From Methanobacteriota archaeon (lineage in GTDB: Archaea > Thermoplasmatota > Poseidoniia > Poseidoniales > Poseidoniaceae), in NCBI GenBank assembly GCA_002697705.1, contig NZXL01000053.1, positions 10,165 to 23,148 on the forward strand: DNA of 12,984 bases. Reading direction: 5' to 3'. Of the stretch, positions 1 to 6,411 are shown piece after piece. The notes under the pieces are model-generated. The model ran no database searches. It had not been told where the DNA came from and saw only the letters and a program-made list of their open reading frames with translations. Within the stretch, counting starts at the first letter, position 1, and each line of letters opens with the position of its first letter. The translations under genes and the position numbers were made by a program.

Positions 1-869
1 CCTCCTTTGCCATCGTTCTAATCTGTTGGGGAATTGTATCTTTATTTTTCATGCCTGAGATTGGAGTCATTGCATTTTGGGAAGGTCTTCAAGACCCAGC
101 CACAATTAATCCATGTCTAGATTGGGAGTATTGGGAGCCAGAACTCATCGATAAATCAAAACCAGGAAATGGTTGTCCAGAGTATGCAACTAGGGTATTC
201 CCAGTTGCTTTGCAGGGGCTAATCTTAGTTCTTGGAGGATTAATAATCCCTTATGCCGGATTTAAACTAGTTCGTGGCGGTGCTAAGCGTGAAGCTGATA
301 GAAGAGGCGCACAAATTGAGAAGTATCTTCCATATGCTGCTTCTTACACTGCTGCTATGTCTGCAGCAAATGCTACACCAGCCAAAATTTTCCGTTCTTT
401 GGCTATGAATAGTGATATTTATGGAGACGTAGCTGATGATGCCGGATTAATTTATCGAGACGTAACATTACTCGGTTATGACTTGATTACTGCGATTAAA
501 ATGAGTGTTGATAGAGCTGCATCAGTTTGGTTGACAGAGTTTTTCCAAGGTATGGTTGGAACACTAACTGCTGGTGGCCATTTGAAATTATATTTCCTTA
601 ACAGAGCAGAGCACTACATGAGAGAGAATAGAACCAGGCTTCAACAATTTTTGGAATCTATCGCACTGCTTGCTGAATCATATATTGTAGTTGCAGTTGC
701 TATGCCTCTGTTTTTGATTGTCATGCTTGTAATTATGTTCTGGGTTTCAGGTTCAGGAGCACAGATGTCTGAAGGTATGCTGTATGGAATCGTATTAGGA
801 TTCATACCGATGATTCATCTTGCGTATGCAGTTTTGGTCTACACAAGCAGCAAGGAACAAGAGATGTGA
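1..869 (+). CDS. Type II secretion F-domain (T2SSF/FlaJ-TadB-like) membrane platform protein, 5' partial
   Basis: This is the C-terminal part of a polytopic membrane protein. The reading frame is open back to the window edge (first full codon at 3), and codons before the ATG at 51 encode a hydrophobic stretch (SFAIVLICWGIVSLFF). The ATG is therefore probably internal and the gene starts upstream. After that helix comes a short loop with two Cys, a second membrane segment (VALQGLILVLGGLIIPYAG) and a basic turn (KREADRRG). Next is a helical cytoplasmic T2SSF-like region opening with YLPYAASYTAAMSAA, then two C-terminal membrane helices (VVAVAMPLFLIVMLVIMFW and YGIVLGFIPMIHLAYAVLVY). Proteins of this family form the inner-membrane platform on which a secretion ATPase drives pilin assembly. 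The next gene encodes another T2SSF protein, so the two probably form a heteromeric platform, by analogy with TadB/TadC. The ATPase is not visible and is expected upstream. Exact family (TadB versus FlaJ) is uncertain. Confidence 0.75.
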   Translation, partial: SFAIVLICWGIVSLFFMPEIGVIAFWEGLQDPATINPCLDWEYWEPELIDKSKPGNGCPEYATRVFPVALQGLILVLGGLIIPYAGFKLVRGGAKREADRRGAQIEKYLPYAASYTAAMSAANATPAKIFRSLAMNSDIYGDVADDAGLIYRDVTLLGYDLITAIKMSVDRAASVWLTEFFQGMVGTLTAGGHLKLYFLNRAEHYMRENRTRLQQFLESIALLAESYIVVAVAMPLFLIVMLVIMFWVSGSGAQMSEGMLYGIVLGFIPMIHLAYAVLVYTSSKEQEM

Positions 870-870
870 C

Positions 871-879
871 AGGAGGTGA
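871..879 (+). promoter_or_regulatory. Strong Shine-Dalgarno site that sets the start of the second T2SSF gene
   Basis: AGGAGGTGA lies just after the stop of the preceding gene (867-869) and 4 bases before the ATG at 884. It favours 884 over an in-frame GTG at 866 that overlaps the upstream stop and has no ribosome site of its own. The arrangement suggests translational coupling of the two platform genes. Confidence 0.75.
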
Positions 880-883
880 TTCA

Positions 884-2509
884 ATGGCTAAAAAGAAAAA
901 GAAGAAGATGGTCGTTGAACTTGACCTTCCTAAGGATGATAAGACCTTAAAAAATCTCTATATCATACTTTTCTTTTCCATTATTATTGGTCTAAGTTCA
1001 GGAATCATGTGGGCTGCTAACTCTAGTTTTATTCCCACTTCCAATGGTGAACCAATGTTTACCAATATCTATTGTGGAGCTACAGCAGTCGATCAAGCAG
1101 GAAATCAAATGGGCGAAGAATTTACAGGAATTAAGAAACCATCTTACAGGGCTAACGAATCATGTTCAATTTTGAAGGATAATCCTGATCAGTTAACATG
1201 GGCAGAAGAACCGTGGGTTAATTTCCAGTCCGAAGGAAAAACATTCGATGTGCCTGGAATTTCCGATGATGATAAACAAGGAGTAGTTGTACTCCAACCA
1301 TTAGAAATGAATTGTGAGGTTATAGCATCTACTCCGACAAAATATACCGCAGCGATAAGAGACTCTGATGGTAAAACCTTATCTTTTGTCAATGGAACAA
1401 CAGGTAAAGAAAGTGATGAATGCTACATATCAATAGAAAATATTGAACCCGGAGAGAGATATCAAGTAGTATTCTTTTCAGGTGAAGACGGTAAATCATT
1501 ATCTTCTGCTGAATTTGATTTAACAGTTGACTACTATGATGGTATTCCAACTAACATGAATAACAAATCATTTTGGATTGGTCCGAAAGTTGAGGCTGGA
1601 CCATTCACATTTAGGCCAGTGATATTTTTGAATTTCTTTGGTTTGACATTCTTCTTTTTCTTATACCCGGCTTCCTTCTATTGGGAAAAAGTCGAGAAAA
1701 AGAAGAATGAGGTCGAAGAAAAATTCCCTGATTTCCTTAGAGACATGGCTGAATATTGGAAAGGAGGTTTGTCAATGACAGTAGCTGTCCAGACCTTAGC
1801 GAAATCAGAATATGGGGCGCTTAATGACGAAGTCAAGAAAATGTCAGATCAACTGAGCTGGGGGATTAAGTTCAGTGATGTCATTAAGCAGTTTGCTGAA
1901 AGAGTAGGAACTCCCCTAGTCAAGAGGGCTATTACACTGATTGCTGAAGCAGATAGAGCCGGTGGAAAAATTTCTGATATTTTGGTAACCGCTGCTAACG
2001 ACTCTAGAGAAATTAAATTCTTAGAAGGTGAAAGAAGAAGAGCAATTGGCTCTTATATTGCAGTTATATGGACCTCATATTTCGTATTTTTAGGTGTTAT
2101 CACCTTGCTTGGTAGAATCTTTATTCCTGCTATTGCTAAATCTAATTCTGGGGATTCTGGTGGAGATTCTGGTGGGGCCAATATTGGAAACATGCAGATT
2201 AGGGCCATCGACCCACTTTTCTTCGTTACAGTGTTTTACTACGGGGTAACTATGCAGGCTATTGGTAATGGTACAATGGCTGGATTAATGGCCAATGGCC
2301 GATTTTCAGCAGGATTCAAACATTCGGGAATGATGATAATAGCCGCATTGCTTGCTTTCAATCTATTAGTTTTCAATCCCGAATTGATAGGCGATTCCGC
2401 TTATGCGGTTACTAAATTAATTACGACTCCCGGTTCTTCTTATATGATTGGACTTAATCCGTCTGGTGGTTCTTTCTCACCAACTCCAATGATATGGGGT
2501 ACACCCTGA
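884..2509 (+). CDS. T2SSF-domain (TadC/FlaJ-like) pilus platform protein with large ectodomain
   Basis: This is a 541-aa membrane protein of the type II secretion F family, predicted to form the assembly platform of an archaeal type IV pilus-like machine. The ATG at 884 was chosen because of the Shine-Dalgarno at 871-879. The N-terminus is very basic (six consecutive Lys, residues 3-8), followed by a membrane helix at about 24-45. A polar domain of about 190 residues (46-240) follows, with four Cys (64, 94, 144, 180), probably outside the membrane. Then come a second helix (about 244-266) and a cytoplasmic helical T2SSF domain (about 275-390) containing FPDFLRDMAEYWKGG and EADRAGGKISDIL. The C-terminal membrane helices start near 391, 443 and 482, and a Gly/Ser/Asp-rich loop lies at 420-432. 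Typical FlaJ/TadC proteins lack such a large insert between helices 1 and 2. The next gene starts within this gene's stop codon (TGATG), so all four genes look like one operon. F-family membership is fairly sure; the exact system is inferred. Confidence 0.8.
   Translation: MAKKKKKKMVVELDLPKDDKTLKNLYIILFFSIIIGLSSGIMWAANSSFIPTSNGEPMFTNIYCGATAVDQAGNQMGEEFTGIKKPSYRANESCSILKDNPDQLTWAEEPWVNFQSEGKTFDVPGISDDDKQGVVVLQPLEMNCEVIASTPTKYTAAIRDSDGKTLSFVNGTTGKESDECYISIENIEPGERYQVVFFSGEDGKSLSSAEFDLTVDYYDGIPTNMNNKSFWIGPKVEAGPFTFRPVIFLNFFGLTFFFFLYPASFYWEKVEKKKNEVEEKFPDFLRDMAEYWKGGLSMTVAVQTLAKSEYGALNDEVKKMSDQLSWGIKFSDVIKQFAERVGTPLVKRAITLIAEADRAGGKISDILVTAANDSREIKFLEGERRRAIGSYIAVIWTSYFVFLGVITLLGRIFIPAIAKSNSGDSGGDSGGANIGNMQIRAIDPLFFVTVFYYGVTMQAIGNGTMAGLMANGRFSAGFKHSGMMIIAALLAFNLLVFNPELIGDSAYAVTKLITTPGSSYMIGLNPSGGSFSPTPMIWGTP
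2150..2173 (+). repeat. Two tandem 12-bp units encoding a GDSG-type loop
   Basis: Two adjacent 12-base units (GGGGATTCTGGT and GGAGATTCTGGT, one mismatch) encode the repeated Gly-Asp-Ser-Gly in the loop at residues 423-430 of the T2SSF protein. The units are in frame and lie between two membrane helices, so copy-number change would only alter loop length. Confidence 0.6.
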
Positions 2510-2964
2510 TGGAAGTTGATACGTTGCGTAAAGATGAGAATGCTCAGATACATATTCTTGAGATGCTAACTTTATTTTGGCTATTTTTTATGTCAGCCAC
2601 ATTTCTCATTAGAATCGATGTACCAGATTCCCCCTCAATCGCCCATGATTCCTCGTTAGAAACAGCTGGAGAGTCCGCATTCATGTATGGATTGGGATTA
2701 GACGCTGAGGTCGAGGGAGAAAATAGGTTGACTGAATTACTGAATAATAGTAACTTTGATGGGGTATGTGAACTATTGCAAGATGCCATAATTAGCGGCA
2801 AAGAAAGTAATTGTTGGATTGCCAAAAACAGTGCAACATCTGCTCCATATGGATTGGTTGGAACGCCTTCAGGAACAACTTTTGCAGTTCATAATCTAGT
2901 TGTTATCAATGATGATTTATGGACGATAACTCTCGATGTATGGAGTACTGGAGGTGGTGCTTGA
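2509..2964 (+). CDS. Small pilin-like membrane-anchored protein 1
   Basis: This is a 151-aa protein of no family I can name. The start at 2509 shares its A with the upstream TGA (TGATG). An in-frame ATG at 2494 would overlap the T2SSF gene by 16 bases and is less likely. The layout is a short polar N-terminus ending in RKDENAQ, one hydrophobic helix (about residues 15-35, including LEMLTLFWLFFMSATFLI), then a polar domain of about 115 residues with two Cys (GVCELL and SNCWIA) that could form a disulfide, ending in Gly-rich WSTGGGA. A short leader, a polar residue next to the hydrophobic stretch and a small globular tail fit a pilin, pseudopilin or minor-pilin role. Position directly after two T2SSF genes supports that. 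I see no clear class III signal-peptide cleavage site, so it may be an uncleaved anchored subunit. Real gene: likely. Role: inferred. Confidence 0.7.
   Translation: MEVDTLRKDENAQIHILEMLTLFWLFFMSATFLIRIDVPDSPSIAHDSSLETAGESAFMYGLGLDAEVEGENRLTELLNNSNFDGVCELLQDAIISGKESNCWIAKNSATSAPYGLVGTPSGTTFAVHNLVVINDDLWTITLDVWSTGGGA
2950..2957 (+). promoter_or_regulatory. Shine-Dalgarno inside the 3' end of pilin-like gene 1
   Basis: GGAGGTGG lies six bases before the ATG at 2964, within the last codons of the preceding gene, where it encodes its terminal Gly run. It decides the start of the next gene in favour of 2964 rather than an in-frame ATG at 2919. Confidence 0.65.
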
Positions 2965-3407
2965 TGTATGATAGAGAGAGTAAATCTACTGACAGAGATG
3001 CTGGCCAAATGCTTCTTGCCACAGGAGTAGTTTTGCTATTATCTCTCTTATCTATGGCTGTTTTTAGTGTTAAAGTGGCTGGAATTACTCAATCATCAGA
3101 TACATCTTCCAACGGAGTAATTCAAACGACAAGTGAAGTGATAGATGCCATCCCAGTGTTAGTAGAGAATCGTACTATAGTTTGGGTAGATGCTGGAGTC
3201 GAAAGATTAGATGCGGCTCAGTTATCCATCGATAGCGTTCATGATGACCTTTTACATCATGGTGAAATAAGAGGCGTAGAAGTAAAGATTCTAGATTTCA
3301 TTTTTTCAGATATTGACGGGTCATCAATGTTGATTACAGGACAATTAGGAGTTTCAGATAGCACTACGACTCTTCAGTCTAATGTATCGTTCATTATTTC
3401 TGTTTGA
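2964..3407 (+). CDS. Small pilin-like membrane-anchored protein 2
   Basis: This is a 147-aa protein with no family assigned with certainty. The ATG at 2964 overlaps the upstream stop (TGATG) and has a good Shine-Dalgarno at 2950-2957. The N-terminus is short and charged (MYDRESKSTDRDAGQ), followed by one hydrophobic helix (about residues 16-36, MLLATGVVLLLSLLSMAVFS). An extracytoplasmic domain of about 110 residues follows, Ser/Thr/Asp-rich, with alternating beta-like segments at the end (LQSNVSFIISV). The charged-residue plus GQ motif just before the helix resembles small archaeal proteins with a D-R-x-Q type N-terminus encoded in pilus loci, as I recall from haloarchaea. The same N-terminal plan is seen in the preceding protein (DENAQ). 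Likely a minor pilin or tip/stator-like subunit of the machine encoded just upstream. It lacks Cys, unlike its neighbour. Its 3' end overlaps the convergent kinase gene by 14 bases. Confidence 0.7.
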   Translation: MYDRESKSTDRDAGQMLLATGVVLLLSLLSMAVFSVKVAGITQSSDTSSNGVIQTTSEVIDAIPVLVENRTIVWVDAGVERLDAAQLSIDSVHDDLLHHGEIRGVEVKILDFIFSDIDGSSMLITGQLGVSDSTTTLQSNVSFIISV

Positions 3408-4062
3408 CCCGATTTTCATTCCAAGCAAGGTCGAGTAAATGCTGGATTCTGTCAGTGTCATTTTTGACTCTAGAGATATCTACGATTGGCCAATTGGAAA
3501 CCTTTGATCTTTCCATCAAACCTTCTTGTATACTCCGAATTCGTCCGAAATTAGCTAGATATCTATCCGCTCTTCTAAACGAGTGAGCATCTCTTGAACG
3601 TATCATTTCTTTATGCTTTTTTTCGTCACTCACAGCCATTATTACTCCAAGTGCAATTCCTCCAGCATCTCTCCATGCACTCAGTAACTTCTCACTTGGT
3701 ACGATGTGAACTCCTTCGAGTAGTAAGTCAATTCCTTCTCTTAACGCTCTATTTATCGTCGCTTCTATGCCGGTCTCAACCGACTGGCATGTGTCAAGCC
3801 AATCGATGATAGGGTCATTTGCAGAACCTATAGAGAAAGAGGAACGATGTAATGCTTCGTGCATATCTCCCTGGTCGCAACTTCGCATAATTTCGCGGAT
3901 TGCATCAGTTGAAAGGATTCTAGAAAAATTACTCTTAGAGGCAATATTTAGCGCAGCCGTTGATTTACCAGTTCCAGTTGCACCAGATATTATCAGTAAT
4001 CTCGGAGCACGGTCGGCGATGGTTCTGGCGGTTGTTTCAGCCAACCCTATCGTACGCGCCAT
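3394..4062 (-). CDS. 2-phosphoglycerate kinase-like P-loop kinase
   Basis: This is a 222-aa soluble P-loop protein of the archaeal 2-phosphoglycerate kinase type (COG2074), whose classical members phosphorylate 2-phosphoglycerate to 2,3-bisphosphoglycerate, the precursor of cyclic 2,3-diphosphoglycerate. Visible motifs: Walker A GATGTGKS at residues 27-34; STDAIREIMR at 51-60, matching the family's TDxIREVMR motif as I recall it; a hydrophobic strand ending LLLEGVHIVP (113-122), a probable Walker B-like region; and RYLANFGRIRSIQEGLM (167-183), another family hallmark. The methanogen enzyme carries an N-terminal ATP-cone domain of roughly 90 residues. Here only about 20 residues precede the P-loop, so that domain is absent. 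The gene is monocistronic, convergent with the pilin-like gene and divergent from the aldehyde dehydrogenase. Family membership is good; the actual substrate is open. Confidence 0.75.
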   Translation of the reverse strand: MARTIGLAETTARTIADRAPRLLIISGATGTGKSTAALNIASKSNFSRILSTDAIREIMRSCDQGDMHEALHRSSFSIGSANDPIIDWLDTCQSVETGIEATINRALREGIDLLLEGVHIVPSEKLLSAWRDAGGIALGVIMAVSDEKKHKEMIRSRDAHSFRRADRYLANFGRIRSIQEGLMERSKVSNWPIVDISRVKNDTDRIQHLLDLAWNENRVKQK

Positions 4063-4179
4063 GAATCACTTTGAGTGGTCTTTACTCATGAGTCTTGCCT
4101 CACTACCAATCATAATCTTGCTTATTTGAAACCTTCATCAGAAGCGAATACCTTTGAACGGTCACTTCATGGACGGTTT
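4063..4179. promoter_or_regulatory. Divergent promoter region between kinase and aldehyde dehydrogenase
   Basis: These 117 bases separate two divergent genes and must hold both promoters. An AT-rich stretch around 4107-4124 (CATAATCTTGCTTATTTG) could carry a TATA-like box for the + strand gene, but no element is clear. A perfect 10-base palindrome, ACTCATGAGT, lies at 4084-4093 and is a possible operator. No convincing Shine-Dalgarno precedes the ATG at 4180, so the transcript could be leaderless or short-leadered. Confidence 0.35.
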
Positions 4180-5616
4180 ATGAGCGCACAACAAATGCTG
4201 ATTAATGGAGAATGGATAAACGGTGAAAAAGGTGAAACTAGCGATGTTATCAATCCTGCAACTGGTGAGGTAATTGCTACAGTTCCTAGAGCGACTATTT
4301 CAGATGTTGAGGCATGTGTATCTGCTTCCAGTGCAGCATTCATGGATAAATCTTGGAAGAATATGGATCCAGCCCAAAGGGGGAGAATCCTCAATAAAAT
4401 GGCAGCTGCAACTTATGGTGCTGCTAAAGAATTGGCAGTAATTGAATCTGAGAATAATGGAAAAACATTCCGTGAAGCATTGTCTGAGATTCGCTATGGA
4501 GCATGGACTTTGGAATATTTTGCAGGACTTTCAGATAAGATTGAAGGAAGTACGATTCCTGTTCCAGGTAATCGGCTGAATTATACATTGAGGCAACCAC
4601 TTGGAGTTACAGCCCATATCGTACCATGGAACTTTCCTCTTCAATTAGCTATTCGTTCGATAGCACCAGCACTTGCTGCTGGCTGTACTGTAATTGCTAA
4701 GCCAGCATCTTGGACACCGCTTTCATTAATTGCATGGGCTAAGAAAATGGAAGAAGCAGAAGTTGGTTTGCCTTCAGGAGTTCTCCAAGTTATTACTGGT
4801 TCAGGTGGATTGATTGGAGATGCTTTAGCTGGTCACTCAGACATTGATGGTGTAGTTCTTACTGGAGGAGTTCCAACAGGACAAACAGTAATGGCTAAGG
4901 CTAGTGAAAACCTTACACCTGTAACATTAGAATTAGGTGGAAAAGGAGCAAATATTGTATTTACAGATGCTAATCTAAAATATGCTGCTAAGGCGATTTG
5001 CTTTGGTATTTTCATGAATGCAGGACAAATGTGCTGGGCTGGTTCAAGATTGATTGTTCATGAAGAAGTTCACGACGAATTAGTCGAAGCAGTAGTGGCT
5101 GAAGTAGGTAAGTGGAAAGTTGGGCCAGGTATGGAAGAAGGCGTTAGAATCGGTAGCCTAGTACATCAAAACCATCGTGATGAAGTATTAGAGAAATTAC
5201 AAGCAGGCCTAAAAATGGGCGGAAATGTAGTTTGTGGTGGTAATGCAATTGATGGAGCAGGCGCTTTTATGGAAGCAACAGTAGTAACCGGTGTATCTAG
5301 TGACAACCTATTATTCAACGATGAATTATTCGGACCAGTATTATCTGTAACTAAATTTAGTGAAGATGCCCAAGCGCTTGAACTTGCTAACGATACTCCA
5401 TTTGGATTGTTGAATGGCATTTGGACCAATGATCTAAGCCGTGCTCACAATATGGCAAGAGATTTACAATCTGGAATGATTTCAATTAATGAGTATCCAA
5501 TAACTTTCCCACAAACAGCATTTACTGGCTGGAAACAATCGGGTATAGGTATTGAGCAAAGTCAAGATGCTTTGAGGTTCTATACGAAAGTCAAGAATGT
5601 TAACATCAAACTTTGA
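4180..5616 (+). CDS. NAD(P)-dependent aldehyde dehydrogenase
   Basis: This is a 478-aa cytosolic enzyme of the aldehyde dehydrogenase superfamily, oxidising an aldehyde to an acid (or acyl-CoA) with NAD(P)+. The ATG at 4180 starts the family's usual N-terminus (MLINGEWINGEKGE). A longer frame from a GTG at 4075 adds 35 residues with no family character. Catalytic set: oxyanion Asn151 (VPWNFP), Lys174 (IAKPAS), general base Glu251 (LELGGK) and nucleophile Cys285 (GQMCWAGSR), plus LFGPVLSV (383-390) and a C-terminal KQSGIGIEQ motif. Two cofactor-site motifs deviate: the usual K-P-[SA]-E reads KPAS (Ser177), and the usual F-T-G-S reads LTGG (227-230). The gene lies 9 bases from a PaaG-like gene whose Shine-Dalgarno overlaps this stop, so they form an operon. 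BoxD (3,4-dehydroadipyl-CoA semialdehyde dehydrogenase) and the N-terminal half of PaaZ are aldehyde dehydrogenases of the related pathways. A similar role is inferred from context only; generic aldehyde detoxification is equally compatible with the sequence. Confidence 0.9.
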   Translation: MSAQQMLINGEWINGEKGETSDVINPATGEVIATVPRATISDVEACVSASSAAFMDKSWKNMDPAQRGRILNKMAAATYGAAKELAVIESENNGKTFREALSEIRYGAWTLEYFAGLSDKIEGSTIPVPGNRLNYTLRQPLGVTAHIVPWNFPLQLAIRSIAPALAAGCTVIAKPASWTPLSLIAWAKKMEEAEVGLPSGVLQVITGSGGLIGDALAGHSDIDGVVLTGGVPTGQTVMAKASENLTPVTLELGGKGANIVFTDANLKYAAKAICFGIFMNAGQMCWAGSRLIVHEEVHDELVEAVVAEVGKWKVGPGMEEGVRIGSLVHQNHRDEVLEKLQAGLKMGGNVVCGGNAIDGAGAFMEATVVTGVSSDNLLFNDELFGPVLSVTKFSEDAQALELANDTPFGLLNGIWTNDLSRAHNMARDLQSGMISINEYPITFPQTAFTGWKQSGIGIEQSQDALRFYTKVKNVNIKL

Positions 5617-5621
5617 GGTGA
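5615..5621 (+). promoter_or_regulatory. Shine-Dalgarno overlapping the aldehyde dehydrogenase stop
   Basis: GAGGTGA begins inside the TGA stop (5614-5616) of the upstream gene and lies four bases before the ATG at 5626. This indicates coupled translation of the dehydrogenase and isomerase. Confidence 0.65.
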
Positions 5622-5625
5622 ATAT

Positions 5626-6408
5626 ATGAGCGTTTCATCCAGTGATATGGGGCATGGAGTTAGATTGATTCGTTTTTCGGGTCAGTCTGCTACGCAATCT
5701 TTTTCTCGGACATTCTTACCTGAAATAGCCAAAGCCATTGATGAAGGACTTACCAATAAAGATGTGAGAGCATTAATTTTAACAGGAGACGGTAAATTTT
5801 TCTCCGCAGGAGCAGACATCAACGCATTTGCAAAAGCAATAGAAGACGGCGATGCGCCGCAGTTGATTCGAGACCTCACCGGTGTACTCCACCCTTTACT
5901 TGTAAGAATGCGCCAATCCCCCACTATATGTGTAGCCGCAATTAATGGCGCTTGTGCAGGAGGTGGACTTGGTTTGGCTTTGGCTTGTGATATACGTATT
6001 GGTTCACCTGGCGCTAAGATGGCCGCATCATACGCTGGTATGGGCCTTTCTCCCGATGGTGGTACGACATGGTTGCTTCCACGTTTGGTCGGTGACCAAA
6101 CCGCAAGACGGTTTTTCTTTGAGAATGAAATATGGTCAGCAGAAAAAGCAAACATAATGGGGGCAATAGATTCTATTGTCAATGAAGAATCTCTTCTTGA
6201 TTCTGCCCTTGAATTAGCAATTAAATGGTCTCAATGGGGCAGTCATACTAAAGAAGCGACCAAGCATTTACTCGATGTTCAGTCGGTACAAGATTTTGAG
6301 ACTCATCTAAAACATGAGCGTACTTTGATTGAAGCTGCTGGTACTACAGAGGCTTTCAAGGAAGGAGTCAGCGCTTTTTTGGAAAAGCGAAAACCCGAGT
6401 TTAATTAA
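5626..6408 (+). CDS. PaaG-like enoyl-CoA isomerase (crotonase fold)
   Basis: This is a 260-aa crotonase-superfamily enzyme acting on CoA thioesters in the cytosol. Oxyanion-hole segments are FSAGADI (59-65) and GACAGGGLGLA (108-118). Both catalytic Glu residues of true enoyl-CoA hydratases are missing: by alignment to rat crotonase they correspond to Gly116 and Tyr136. Instead there is Asp144 in LSPDGGTTWLLPRL, matching the VPDSGGTWLLPRL region of PaaG, where this Asp is catalytic. The C-terminus EGVSAFLEKRKPEF also matches PaaG's as I remember it. PaaG isomerises 1,2-epoxyphenylacetyl-CoA to oxepin-CoA and shifts the double bond of dehydroadipyl-CoA; delta3-delta2 isomerases share this chemistry. 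Isomerase rather than hydratase activity is well supported; the substrate is not known. The product would feed the 3-hydroxyacyl-CoA dehydrogenase that converges on this gene (only after hydration by another enzyme). Confidence 0.85.
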   Translation: MSVSSSDMGHGVRLIRFSGQSATQSFSRTFLPEIAKAIDEGLTNKDVRALILTGDGKFFSAGADINAFAKAIEDGDAPQLIRDLTGVLHPLLVRMRQSPTICVAAINGACAGGGLGLALACDIRIGSPGAKMAASYAGMGLSPDGGTTWLLPRLVGDQTARRFFFENEIWSAEKANIMGAIDSIVNEESLLDSALELAIKWSQWGSHTKEATKHLLDVQSVQDFETHLKHERTLIEAAGTTEAFKEGVSAFLEKRKPEFN

Positions 6409-6411
6409 TTA
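6401..6411. other. Abutting convergent stop codons in TTAATTAATTA
   Basis: The TAA of the PaaG-like gene (6406-6408) and the TAA of the convergent dehydrogenase (complement of 6409-6411) are directly adjacent, leaving no intergenic DNA. An 8-base palindrome (TTAATTAA, 6401-6408) spans the first stop. There is no room for a separate terminator, so the two transcripts probably overlap at their 3' ends. Confidence 0.7.

Noticed and set aside
866..883. GTG start for the second T2SSF gene
   Set aside because: It overlaps the previous stop and lacks a ribosome site, whereas the ATG at 884 has a near-perfect Shine-Dalgarno.
2150..2173. Start of a CRISPR or larger tandem array
   Set aside because: Only two short in-frame units without spacers, explained by a Gly/Ser/Asp loop.
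3404..4129. Three plus-strand frames of 60-120 codons opposite the kinase
   Set aside because: They are shadows of the P-loop kinase on the minus strand and carry no family motif.
4075..4179. 35-residue N-terminal extension of the aldehyde dehydrogenase from a GTG
   Set aside because: It has no family similarity and occupies the divergent promoter region; the normal family N-terminus begins at the ATG at 4180.
5682..6182. Open frame of 166 codons on the minus strand
   Set aside because: It is antisense to the well-supported PaaG-like gene, has no recognisable motif and is Ser/Pro/Ala-rich as expected for a shadow frame.
5626..6408. BoxC (dihydrodiol lyase) identity for the crotonase-fold gene
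   Set aside because: BoxC is about twice this length; residues around Asp144 and the C-terminus match PaaG instead.
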